Source of the DNA: a virus
DNA length: 40,175 nucleotides
IMG/VR virus record: IMGVR_UViG_3300005095_000547
Span: 1-40,175 of that record
Strand: one strand, 5' to 3'
Part shown: piece after piece, positions 1 through 7,223 of the stretch
Layout: the number at the start of each line of letters is the position of its first letter
How positions within the stretch are numbered: position 1 is the stretch's first letter
Translations under genes and position numbers: made by a program
The notes under the pieces: generated by a model
Told to the model about the DNA's origin: nothing
Seen by the model: the letters and a program-made list of their open reading frames with translations, nothing else
The model's database searches: none

Positions 1-264
1 GAGGCCAACGAAGACGGCCTAAAGAAGCTGCGGGATTACCTCGGCAGTTTGCTATTCCCCGCAGGTATCGACCCCGAAGTGTTCATGCTCGACCCCGAGG
101 AGCGTGCTCAGTTGCAGGCGGAGAAGGACCCCGAGACCGGGCGTCCTTACGAGATCCCGCTGTTGCTGTCCACCGATCCTCTTTACGTGTTGAAGTACGT
201 TAGTTTTATGCTGTTGAAACGGCGCGCACCAGAAATGTTTCAGGCGCTGGTTAACTGGCAGTAA
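1..264 (+). CDS. 3' end of a hypothetical protein gene (partial)
   Basis: The reading frame is open from the first base of the window to a TAA at 262-264, so only the last 87 residues of a longer protein are seen. A TTG at 49 could serve as a start, but nothing resembling a ribosome site precedes it and the frame continues upstream, so a truncated gene is more likely. The visible part is mixed charged and hydrophobic, with a DPEERAQLQ stretch and a C-terminal hydrophobic patch (LYVLKYVSFMLL) that is probably an amphipathic helix. I do not recognise the family. It lies 26 bases upstream of the first receiver-domain gene and is probably co-transcribed with it. Confidence 0.7.
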   Translation, partial: EANEDGLKKLRDYLGSLLFPAGIDPEVFMLDPEERAQLQAEKDPETGRPYEIPLLLSTDPLYVLKYVSFMLLKRRAPEMFQALVNWQ

Positions 265-290
265 AAGTCGAGAGAAAGAGAGGTCGAGCT

Positions 291-920
291 ATGTTGTTCG
301 AAGGTTTGTTGTCGATCATCGCGCCGCGCGAAGACGAAAACAAGCAACAGCACGTTGCTACGGACGCTTCAAGTGAAGGGGCCGGTTTCGAGGCCGTGGC
401 CGAGGGGGCCGGCCCCCTCCTCGTCGATTACCCCAAGTGGGAAGAAGTGTACGAGCCCCCGCACGAACCGCGTGGGTCCGTCATCTTCGTTGACGACCTG
501 CTGTTCAATCTGGGGTGGTTCGTACGGTTGGTGCGCAAGTGGCTCCCGGACGTTGCGGCTTACGGGACGACCGAGCAGTTCGATCCTGTCAAACTTTACG
601 CTTTGAAAAAGTACGACGTTATCATCGCCGACGTGATTCTGCCCAAACTTCGGGCTACCGCCTGGCTTGAGCCTTACCGCGACTTTTTGCTCGAAAACAA
701 CATCGCTATCGTGTTTACCAGCGCGCTCCCGGAAGACGACTTTTGGACTGTGGCTGCTATGGACGGTTGGGACCCGAGCGAGCTCTGTTACTACATCGAG
801 AAGCCGTGGTCGCGGGAGCGCTTCGTGGAGATCATACGTGAATGCCTCGAAAGGAGCCACCGTCACAATGCACCATCCGAAAGCGATCCTCGTCGTGGAG
901 GACCAGCCGGTTCTCCTTGA
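291..920 (+). CDS. response-regulator receiver (REC) domain protein
   Basis: A 209-residue protein with a CheY-like receiver domain at about residues 62-190 after a 60-residue unrelated N-terminus. The acidic pair is D68-D69 (VIFVDD), the phospho-acceptor is D114 (YDVIIADVILP), the switch residue is T143 or S144 (IVFTSA), and the conserved lysine is K171 followed by proline (EKPW). All residues needed to bind Mg2+ and accept a phosphoryl group are therefore present. No DNA-binding or enzymatic output domain follows. The ATG at 291 is preceded by AGAGAGG. The last 53 bases overlap the next gene, a second receiver protein in the +1 frame. In bacteria such stand-alone receivers act as phosphate sinks or protein-interaction switches; a role in modifying host two-component signalling is inference. 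Confidence 0.8.
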   Translation: MLFEGLLSIIAPREDENKQQHVATDASSEGAGFEAVAEGAGPLLVDYPKWEEVYEPPHEPRGSVIFVDDLLFNLGWFVRLVRKWLPDVAAYGTTEQFDPVKLYALKKYDVIIADVILPKLRATAWLEPYRDFLLENNIAIVFTSALPEDDFWTVAAMDGWDPSELCYYIEKPWSRERFVEIIRECLERSHRHNAPSESDPRRGGPAGSP

Positions 921-1254
921 GGCTTTGGTTGAAGCTCTCAATCAGATGTATCCCAAAACCCTCGTTGTCGGTGCTGCTACCCCAGACGATGCCGAACGCG
1001 TCCTCGACACTCTACAATTCGACGTGCTCATTCTCGACTTTCGTCTCGGTGACGAAACCATCGAGACGCGCCACACCATCAAACGGGCGTTCACGAGGAC
1101 GCCAACGGTGGTGATTAGCGGGTACGCTACCGATGACGACTTCAGGCGTCTAACGCAAACGACGCACGCGCCTATGCGCGTCATTCGTAAACCTTTCGAC
1201 CGGCATCGGCTCAAATGGGCCATCGCCGAAGTCGTCAAACCGACGATACACTAA
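868..1254 (+). CDS. single-domain response-regulator receiver (CheY-like) protein
   Basis: A 128-residue protein that is almost only a receiver domain: E11-D12 (VVEDQ), phospho-acceptor D57 (LILDFRLGD), switch S84 (VISGYA) and K108-P109 (IRKPF). The open frame extends upstream to 667, but ATG 868 is preferred because AAGGAG lies at 851-856 and the receiver fold begins exactly there. The gene starts inside the upstream receiver gene and overlaps it by 53 bases. The two proteins are only distantly alike, so this is not a recent duplication. It is probably soluble and cytoplasmic in the infected cell. The partner kinase, if any, is not in this window. Confidence 0.85.
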   Translation: MHHPKAILVVEDQPVLLEALVEALNQMYPKTLVVGAATPDDAERVLDTLQFDVLILDFRLGDETIETRHTIKRAFTRTPTVVISGYATDDDFRRLTQTTHAPMRVIRKPFDRHRLKWAIAEVVKPTIH

Positions 1255-1283
1255 TAAACACACCAATTGGGAGGTTAGTTGCA

Positions 1284-1511
1284 ATGGTTGAAGTTGTGAT
1301 ACACGACCTGGGTTTGGCTGCTTTTCTTAGGGCCATCAAAGGTAAGAAGATGCTGGACAACCCGTACCGTGACGAGCACGGGCGGTTTTGCTTCAAGTTC
1401 CAGTTAGACAGCGAAGAGGAAAAGAAGCGGTTGGTGATGGAGTACTTCGATTCAGCGTTCCGCACGTTCGATCAGGAGGTGAAGGCTCTGAAGCGGGCCA
1501 TAACCCAGTAA
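1284..1511 (+). CDS. DUF5659-like small protein
   Basis: A 75-residue protein. ATG 1284 is chosen over earlier in-frame starts because GGGAGGT lies at 1268-1274. The pattern matches the small DUF5659 family known from phages and bacteria: an N-terminal DLGLAAFLRA segment, a short beta hairpin ending FCFKFQL, then a run of acidic and basic residues (SEEEKKRL) and a C-terminal helix (EVKALKRAI). The function of that family is unknown. It sits 29 bases after the receiver gene and 24 bases before the next gene. The family assignment rests on recalled pattern only. Confidence 0.6.
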   Translation: MVEVVIHDLGLAAFLRAIKGKKMLDNPYRDEHGRFCFKFQLDSEEEKKRLVMEYFDSAFRTFDQEVKALKRAITQ

Positions 1512-1535
1512 ACCACAGCAAGGTGGGGTGAAGCG

Positions 1536-2381
1536 ATGTTCATAGTTTACAACCGTTCGCGCGGTCGCGTTAGCCTCGACTCGCTGGGGAAGATCATACA
1601 CCCCGGGCGGTTCGTTGTGCTCGACAACCTCGAATACTCGGATGTCGTCCACGATGTCAAGGACCACCTCGACAGCGGAACCGTCTCGGTCATCTACGTA
1701 CCGCGCGACAACGACGTGATCGACCCCATCGAAATCGTCAAGGACCCGCTCTTCCAGCGGAGCGTGAAGAGTCGGGCCTTCCGCCGTCCGCCTCCGCCCG
1801 AGACGCTCAGGTACCGTGACCGGTTCCTGCTCTTCGAACCGCTCTACGGAGCGTGGGCCGGCCACGACCGCGAAATAGCCGAATGGCGTGACGGGCGTTG
1901 GTACTTCACGCGCCCGCAAGAAGGCATGATCGTTTGGGTGGAGGACGAAGAGAAGCCGTACCGCTTCGAGGCCGGTTCCTGGGAGCCGGCTGACATAACG
2001 TCGGACGCGACCGACGACTCCGCCCTGGCCGTCGTGGAGGTCACCACGCAACAGGAGATACCCCTGCACCGTGTCGTTACCAACGACGGTCGTTTGGCGG
2101 ACGCGTCCGACCCGACGCACGTCCGCAGGGCGCTGGGCGTGTCCCTCGAAGAGGTAACGATAGTCGGCAAACCGGTTCGCGTGCTCATTTCAGGGGCACT
2201 AGAACTGTCCTACGACCTCGACCCGGGGATCAACCTCGGGCCGGTGTTCTTGTGGTTCCAGGGAACCATTCGCGACGTATCCCCGAGCCCGCTCGACGGG
2301 GCCGTGTTCAGCCTGGTCGTGGGGCGGGCCGTGTCGCGCAACAAGATCTTCGTGGACCTGGAGCCCGGAGTTCTGTTCTAA
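1536..2381 (+). CDS. virion-associated protein with DUF2793-like segment
   Basis: A 281-residue protein with GGTGGGG upstream of ATG 1536. Around residues 98-152 there is a tryptophan-rich block with the order GAWAGH, IAEWRDGRWYF, EGMIVWVEDE, YRFEAGSWEP. This closely follows the DUF2793 pattern found in phage tail and gene-transfer-agent proteins. The C-terminal 90 residues are beta-rich (valine, glycine and aspartate turns) and resemble a decoration or fibre-type domain. Together these suggest a structural protein displayed on the virion, perhaps a fibre or head decoration. Its place ahead of the terminase rather than with the tail genes is unusual. The exact role is unknown. Confidence 0.55.
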   Translation: MFIVYNRSRGRVSLDSLGKIIHPGRFVVLDNLEYSDVVHDVKDHLDSGTVSVIYVPRDNDVIDPIEIVKDPLFQRSVKSRAFRRPPPPETLRYRDRFLLFEPLYGAWAGHDREIAEWRDGRWYFTRPQEGMIVWVEDEEKPYRFEAGSWEPADITSDATDDSALAVVEVTTQQEIPLHRVVTNDGRLADASDPTHVRRALGVSLEEVTIVGKPVRVLISGALELSYDLDPGINLGPVFLWFQGTIRDVSPSPLDGAVFSLVVGRAVSRNKIFVDLEPGVLF

Positions 2382-2405
2382 CTTACCACCAGGAGGTTCG
2401 TTACC

Positions 2406-2684
2406 ATGAGCGAAGAAAAGGTTTACCGCAACCCGTTTCGTGGCCGTTTGATTCTCACCACCGAAGAGGGCACCGTGCGCCTCGACCGCACGGCCCCCGA
2501 AGCGCGCTTCGTCACCGGTGACGCGGTGAAGGCCGAAGCCGTCCAGGACGAAGAGGTCAGGGACCTCGTGACGGAAAACGTGGAAGAAGAGGAAGACGTT
2601 CCGATCGTGGAAGAAGTATCCGTAGAGGAAGAGGCGGTAGAAGAGGAAACGGTTGACGAAGAAGACGACGTTGATGAGGAATAG
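2406..2684 (+). CDS. small protein with acidic C-terminal tail
   Basis: A 92-residue protein with AGGAGG at 2390-2395 ahead of ATG 2406. The first 45 residues are a mixed beta-type segment (RGRLILTTEEGTVRLD). The last 45 residues are nearly all glutamate, aspartate and valine, giving a very low isoelectric point. Acidic tails like this occur in head decoration or completion proteins and in DNA-mimic proteins, but no family is recognised. It lies 24 bases after the DUF2793-like gene and 5 bases before the next small gene, so it shares their transcript. Confidence 0.7.
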   Translation: MSEEKVYRNPFRGRLILTTEEGTVRLDRTAPEARFVTGDAVKAEAVQDEEVRDLVTENVEEEEDVPIVEEVSVEEEAVEEETVDEEDDVDEE

Positions 2685-2689
2685 CAGCC

Positions 2690-2896
2690 ATGCTCGGCTT
2701 ACTCATACTTGAAACCACCAGCGGTAGGCCGTACGTCGTCACCCAGGAGGACGGCGACAAGATGTACGCCGTCTCCATCGACGGTAAGCGGCTGCCGCTG
2801 GTCCTCTTTCGGGACGAACGTGGTCGTATAAAAGGCGCCGGTCGTCTCTACTTGATTTTGGGGGTTTCGGAGTTCATTTTGAGGGCAATGGTATGA
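2690..2896 (+). CDS. small hypothetical protein upstream of terminase
   Basis: A 68-residue protein predicted to be mostly beta strands (LLILETTSGRPYVV, KMYAVSIDGKRLPLVLF) with a hydrophobic C-terminus (LYLILGVSEFILRAMV). Its stop codon overlaps the terminase start by 4 bases (ATGA-type junction, 2893-2896), indicating translational coupling. Its position just before the large terminase subunit is where a small terminase subunit is often encoded, but 68 residues is short for one and no helix-turn-helix is visible. I therefore leave the function open. Confidence 0.65.
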   Translation: MLGLLILETTSGRPYVVTQEDGDKMYAVSIDGKRLPLVLFRDERGRIKGAGRLYLILGVSEFILRAMV

Positions 2897-4899
2897 TGCG
2901 GGAGAAGTCAGATCAACTGTTCAGTCCTGTTCAGCTCATCGAACAGGCGTTGCAAGCCGACCTGGACTTCGACCCGTCGCGGCTGATCGACGACCGCGAC
3001 TTCCCGCTGGCGGCCAACGTGGTCGAGTTCCTAACCGACCCGCGGTTCCTCAACTGGGAGCGTCCGTTCCCGCGCCAGATCCAGGTCGCCATGCACGCGT
3101 TCATGGACTACTGTCCGCTGTGCTCCAACCCGCGCTACGTGGACAACCTCTACGACCAGGACCTCGACGAAATCTTCGACAACATCGTCTTCCTGCGCTA
3201 CGGGATCTGTCCGCGGTGCGGTATGTCGCGGGCGCATCTCGTCGAGGCCGGGCTCTTCAAGGGTTGGATAAACGAGGTGGTGGGCGTGGCCGGGCAACGG
3301 TCCTCTAAGTCGTTCACCGTGGCGGTGCTTAGCCTTTACCTGTTGCACCGCTACCTCAAGTTGCCCACGGCCCCCTACCGCTTCTTCGGGTTGGCGCCGA
3401 CGCTGCTTCACCTCACGTTCGTCGCGCTGACCTACAAGCAGGCGGAGGAGAACCTCTGGGACCCGTTCATAGAGTGCTACTCGCTCTCGCCGTGGTTCCA
3501 GCAGTACAACGAAATGCTCCGCCAGTACGAGGCCAAGTTCGGGCGGAAGCTCGTCGATGTCAAAACGACTTACATTCTCTATCACCACAAGAACTTGACG
3601 GTTTACCCGTCCGGCCCGGACAAACGTAAGTTGCGTGGCCGTACACGCTTCGGCTACGCCATCGACGAGTTCGCCTACTTCGACTCGGCTCCCGATTCCA
3701 AGTCGGTGAAGTTCAGCGCTGAGGAGATCTACCAGGCACTCGAAAACTCGCTCGCCACGGTGCGGGCTGCCGTGGCCGACCGGCGCCGTGAGGGTTACTA
3801 CGACATCCCCGACGCTTACAGTTTTCTCATATCGTCGCCCACGTCAAAGAACGATCGTCTCATGCTCATGCTGCGTGAGGCAGATCGCGTCAAGTCGCGC
3901 TACGCGTTCCACTACGCGACGTGGGAGTTCAACCCGAAGATCAAGTTCGAGCACTTGCAGGAGTACTTCGAGAAGGACCCCATCAAAGCGCGACGCGACT
4001 TCGGGGCCGATCCACCCCTCAACGACACGCCGCTCATTTCCAACGTGTCGGCGATCAAGCGGATCTTCGGCAAGGTCAAGGGCGGTAACCTGTTCCGTCC
4101 GCGTCAGGTGGTCTCGAAGCAGTTCTGCTACGTCAAGGCCACCATCCGGCGACGCATCAACCGGCCCGTCGTCATCGGCATCGACGCCGGTTTGTCGTTC
4201 AACAGCTTCGCCTTGGTCGTGTTGTCCTTGTCCCCGAAGTCGTTCATCTTCGACGGGTTCCTCGAAGTCATCCCTTTGCGGGGTACCCAAGTCAACTTCG
4301 CCAAGATGCAGGCTCTCATCAAGCGGATTTGTGAGGTGCTCAAACCGCACGTGGTCGTAGCCGACCGGTGGAACTCTATCGCCTTGCTCCACGAACTCAT
4401 GGAAGAAGAGCTCGTGGACAACGCTCTGCAACGGTCGCCGACCTACAACCAGCTCCGCAACTTTGCCGGGGCCATTGTCGGTGGGACCGTTCGAGCACCG
4501 GACCTCGAAGACGGTGTTGATTTCCAGAAGCTAATGGACGCCGACTTCGAGTACCCGACATTCTTCTTGAACCGTCCGGTGGCGCATTTCGCCTACCAGC
4601 TCCTCACCGTACGCGACACCGGACGACGCATCGACAAGGGCCTCAACGCGACCGACGACTTGTTCCGGGCAGCGGCCATCGCGTACCTGGAAGCCGTGGA
4701 CTTGCTTGAGTCCAAGGACTTCTCCGAGCTGTTCGCCGGCGACGACACACCGCTCGTGCCGCGTAAGACGGCGCTGGGTACCGTCGTCCCCAAGTCGGCG
4801 TTCAGCGCGACGCGCGGACAGTCGTCCGTTCAACCTTCGACGGTGGTCCAGACGGGCAACAGGCCCCTGGGCATCGTCAAAACCAAGACCGGGAGGTAG
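2893..4899 (+). CDS. terL: terminase large subunit (packaging ATPase/nuclease)
   Basis: A 668-residue protein that pumps DNA into the prohead and cuts concatemers. The ATPase domain has a Walker A-like loop at about 131-140 (GVAGQRSSKS) and a Walker B with catalytic glutamate at D258-E259 (YAIDEF). The C-terminal RNase H-like nuclease has D431 (VIGIDAG), D491 (VVVADRW) and D588-D589 (ATDDLF) as likely metal ligands. An unusual CxxC pair set, C74/C77 and C106/C109, lies before the Walker A loop and probably forms a zinc ribbon. The start overlaps the preceding gene by 4 bases. No GC-rich break or intein is present. The assignment is strong; the packaging strategy cannot be told from the sequence. 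Confidence 0.93.
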   Translation: MMREKSDQLFSPVQLIEQALQADLDFDPSRLIDDRDFPLAANVVEFLTDPRFLNWERPFPRQIQVAMHAFMDYCPLCSNPRYVDNLYDQDLDEIFDNIVFLRYGICPRCGMSRAHLVEAGLFKGWINEVVGVAGQRSSKSFTVAVLSLYLLHRYLKLPTAPYRFFGLAPTLLHLTFVALTYKQAEENLWDPFIECYSLSPWFQQYNEMLRQYEAKFGRKLVDVKTTYILYHHKNLTVYPSGPDKRKLRGRTRFGYAIDEFAYFDSAPDSKSVKFSAEEIYQALENSLATVRAAVADRRREGYYDIPDAYSFLISSPTSKNDRLMLMLREADRVKSRYAFHYATWEFNPKIKFEHLQEYFEKDPIKARRDFGADPPLNDTPLISNVSAIKRIFGKVKGGNLFRPRQVVSKQFCYVKATIRRRINRPVVIGIDAGLSFNSFALVVLSLSPKSFIFDGFLEVIPLRGTQVNFAKMQALIKRICEVLKPHVVVADRWNSIALLHELMEEELVDNALQRSPTYNQLRNFAGAIVGGTVRAPDLEDGVDFQKLMDADFEYPTFFLNRPVAHFAYQLLTVRDTGRRIDKGLNATDDLFRAAAIAYLEAVDLLESKDFSELFAGDDTPLVPRKTALGTVVPKSAFSATRGQSSVQPSTVVQTGNRPLGIVKTKTGR

Positions 4900-4903
4900 T
4901 AGC

Positions 4904-5287
4904 GTGGTCACGATAGCTCACATTTTGAACCGGGCGCACGTGCCCGAACATCTGCGCGATCGGGCGCGCGAGCGCGTCATCATCGGTACGGGTAAGACCA
5001 AATTCGACGCTCACGAGGTCGAGCCTTTGGTCAGCGCCCTGCGCGAGTGGGTGGCGGAAGTCGAAGCCAAGGCCAGCCGCAAGAAGGCGAAAGCGAAGGC
5101 CAAGAAGGCGACCGCCGACGGCAACAAAGTGGCGGCGTCCGTCAAGTTCCGCTACGAGCACAAGCCCCGCGACTTCTTGCATTGCCCTATTTGCAAGCAG
5201 ACTATGGAGCAGGTGTTCTTGCGGGGGAGGCGCCCCGTGCGCTACTGCCCGCACCACCGCGTTGTCTTACCGATACCGGTGGACTAG
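4904..5287 (+). CDS. small basic zinc-finger protein
   Basis: A 127-residue protein. GTG 4904 is used because GGGAGGT lies at 4891-4897 and no ATG is suitably placed; it is 4 bases after the terminase stop. The middle is a lysine/alanine-rich helix (KASRKKAKAKAKKAT), likely to bind nucleic acid. The C-terminus has a CPIC...CPHH metal site, about 20 residues between the halves, typical of a small treble-clef or ribbon zinc finger. Its place between terminase and portal suggests a role in packaging or DNA end handling, but this is inference from context only. Confidence 0.75.
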   Translation: MVTIAHILNRAHVPEHLRDRARERVIIGTGKTKFDAHEVEPLVSALREWVAEVEAKASRKKAKAKAKKATADGNKVAASVKFRYEHKPRDFLHCPICKQTMEQVFLRGRRPVRYCPHHRVVLPIPVD

Positions 5288-5316
5288 AATGACAACAACG
5301 GTAGCGACAATGATGC

Positions 5317-5330
5317 GTTACGTTACGTTC
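5317..5330 (+). promoter_or_regulatory. GTTRCGTTC repeat motif, copy upstream of portal
   Basis: In the 65-base gap before the portal gene the sequence GTTACGTT occurs twice overlapping (5317-5324 and 5322-5330). It is the same 9-mer found ahead of the scaffold-like, capsid, sheath, tube and chaperone genes. It lies about 23-36 bases before ATG 5353 and just ahead of the ribosome site. A promoter element or protein-binding site is inferred from its repetition and intergenic position. Confidence 0.45.
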
Positions 5331-5352
5331 CCTTTAGAGAGGAGGGCCGTCT

Positions 5353-6795
5353 ATGTTCTTTAAATTGAACCGCATGATCTCCGCCGAGGTGGCGCAACAC
5401 GTGCGCGCCAACGTAGCCGACGCGCTGTCGGTTCGTGCCACCGCAACTAGCTACGATATGGTGTCGTTCTCGCGGACGAACGTCACCGAGGTGCGTAAGG
5501 AGGAGTGGGTACCGCGCGACAAGCGCGCCCGCCACGCCCTCTACCGCGAGATCTTCGAGTACGACACCGTAGCCGGTCCGGCGATCGAGCTTATCGCCAA
5601 CCTGCCGTTCTCGGAGTACACGCTAGTTGGTGTTGACGATCCGGCAGTCCTCCGGGTTTACGAGCAGTCGCTCGAAAACCTCAAGATCCTGGAGCTGCTC
5701 CCGGAGATCGTCCGGGAGATGTACATCATCGGCTACGTGGTCGTGTCCCTCATCTTCTCCGACGTGGAGGGCGTCTGGAAGGACGCCGTGGTGCACGACC
5801 CGGACAACATCGAGATAACGCCGCTACCCATCCACGGGTACGACCCGAAGTTCGACTTCGTGATCCCGAAGGAACTCCGGCAGTTCTTAACGTCCAAGGA
5901 CCCGCGTGACGTTGACGCGCGGTCGGTCATTCCGAAGGCGCTCCTCGAAAAGCTGCTCAAGTCGAAGCGGATACCGCTTGAGCCGCTCAACACGCTCTAC
6001 GTACCGCGTAAGGTGCGCCCGAACGACCTCGGCACGTCTTACTTGCGCCGCATCGTGCCCCTCTACATTCTGGAGAAAGAGCTCCTCGTGGGCACGATCG
6101 ACGCGTCCAAGCGGAGACAACGGTCCATCCTCCATATCACCGCCGGTATCCAGGACTACTGGGAACCGACGCCGGAGGAACTGCAAGCTCTGGCGGAGAT
6201 GTTCATACAGGCCGACGCCGATCCGCAGGGCGGCATCGTAGTGACGCGCTACGGTGTCGAGTCCAACGAAGTTCGGACCGCGACGGACTTCTGGCGCGTG
6301 TCCGAAGAGGAAGACTTTCTCGTGTCTGCCAAGTTGCGGTCCCTCGGCATCAACGAGGAGTTCCTATCCGGGTCGGCTACCTACTCCACGATGGAAGTCG
6401 CGCTCTCGGTTTTCATTGAGTTGCTTCGCTCGTTGCGTCAGGACATCACGCAGCGAGTGTTTTACGAGAAGCTCTTCCCCGTTCTGGCCAAGGTGCACGA
6501 GTTCTACGAGCGGTCCGAGGCCGACTTGAAGCACAACATTCGCACCACGAAGGGGCGCAAGCGGCTGTTGATCCCGAAAGTTCATTGGCACAAGCAGTTG
6601 CGGCCCGAGGCCGACACCGAGTACCTCAGCGTGCTCGAAACGGTGTCCGGTAAGGGTGTGCCCATCCCGCTCCGCACGTGGGCGGCGGCTGCCGGTCTCG
6701 ACCTAGACTCGATCCTCAAGAACCTGCCGGAGGACAAGAAGATCCGAGACGAGATCAAGAAGTACATGCCCGAAGAAAGCGGTGGAGGTTGGTAG
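5353..6795 (+). CDS. portal protein
   Basis: A 480-residue protein, a usual size for portals. It follows terminase and a zinc protein, and has the features of a portal: an early ARHALYREIFEYDTVAGPAIELIANL segment of helical wing, a mixed middle part with LNTLYVPRKVRPND and GTSYLRRIVPLYI, then an alternating helix and strand section (RQRSILHITAGIQD, GGIVVTRYGV) like the clip and stem. The C-terminus is charged. Portals form the dodecameric ring that joins head and tail and through which terminase drives DNA. ATG 5353 has GAGAGGAGG upstream. Identification rests on position and general pattern, not on a unique motif. Confidence 0.85.
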   Translation: MFFKLNRMISAEVAQHVRANVADALSVRATATSYDMVSFSRTNVTEVRKEEWVPRDKRARHALYREIFEYDTVAGPAIELIANLPFSEYTLVGVDDPAVLRVYEQSLENLKILELLPEIVREMYIIGYVVVSLIFSDVEGVWKDAVVHDPDNIEITPLPIHGYDPKFDFVIPKELRQFLTSKDPRDVDARSVIPKALLEKLLKSKRIPLEPLNTLYVPRKVRPNDLGTSYLRRIVPLYILEKELLVGTIDASKRRQRSILHITAGIQDYWEPTPEELQALAEMFIQADADPQGGIVVTRYGVESNEVRTATDFWRVSEEEDFLVSAKLRSLGINEEFLSGSATYSTMEVALSVFIELLRSLRQDITQRVFYEKLFPVLAKVHEFYERSEADLKHNIRTTKGRKRLLIPKVHWHKQLRPEADTEYLSVLETVSGKGVPIPLRTWAAAAGLDLDSILKNLPEDKKIRDEIKKYMPEESGGGW

Positions 6796-6797
6796 GC

Positions 6798-7223
6798 ATG
6801 ACGCGGTTGAAGACGGCGGTTATGTTCGCGCTGTTGTGGTTTGCGGTAACGTTGCCGTTTGCGGTGTTCGCGGAACGGGCGCACCGGCACACGGAGCCGT
6901 GGTACTCGCGTCGGTGGTGCGCGGTGCAGGGTGGTCTGGCCGAGTACACCCTGCCCGACGGCACGCGGGCCGATTGCGTCACGCCGTCGCTCGTGGTCGA
7001 GGTCGAGTGGGCGCACAAGTGGGCCGAGGCCGTCGGCCAGGCGCTCTACTACGCGACCTACTTCCCGTCGCGCCTCCCGGCTGTCGTTCTCCTCGTCGAG
7101 GACGACGACCCGGAAGCGGCGCGCCGTTACGAGCGGCGAGCGCGTGTGACCGTGCGGTCCTACAACTTGCCGGTGCAGATCTTAGTCGTTGACCCTTGCA
7201 CCTTGGAGGTGGACGCTCAATGA
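6798..7223 (+). CDS. predicted secreted PD-(D/E)XK nuclease-like protein
   Basis: A 141-residue protein beginning with a signal peptide (positive MTRLK, hydrophobic 8-20, likely cleavage after AVFA at residue 25). The remaining part follows a family of small exported bacterial proteins related to RecB/Holliday-resolvase nucleases: W40-C41 and a GGLAEY block, D59 (RADC), E68-V-E70 (VVEVEW), K74-W-AEAVGQALYYAT, then a hydrophobic strand (AVVLLVEDDD). D59, E68/E70 and K74 are candidate catalytic residues. It starts 2 bases after the portal stop and overlaps the next gene by 4 bases, so it is embedded in the structural operon. Activity is not proven; it may act in the periplasm on host or competitor DNA. 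Confidence 0.65.
   Translation: MTRLKTAVMFALLWFAVTLPFAVFAERAHRHTEPWYSRRWCAVQGGLAEYTLPDGTRADCVTPSLVVEVEWAHKWAEAVGQALYYATYFPSRLPAVVLLVEDDDPEAARRYERRARVTVRSYNLPVQILVVDPCTLEVDAQ

Noticed and set aside
667-867. Upstream part of the open frame of the second receiver gene as coding
   Set aside because: The translated part before ATG 868 is Ser/Thr/Arg-rich noise in the shadow of the first receiver gene; the ribosome site and the receiver fold both begin at 868.
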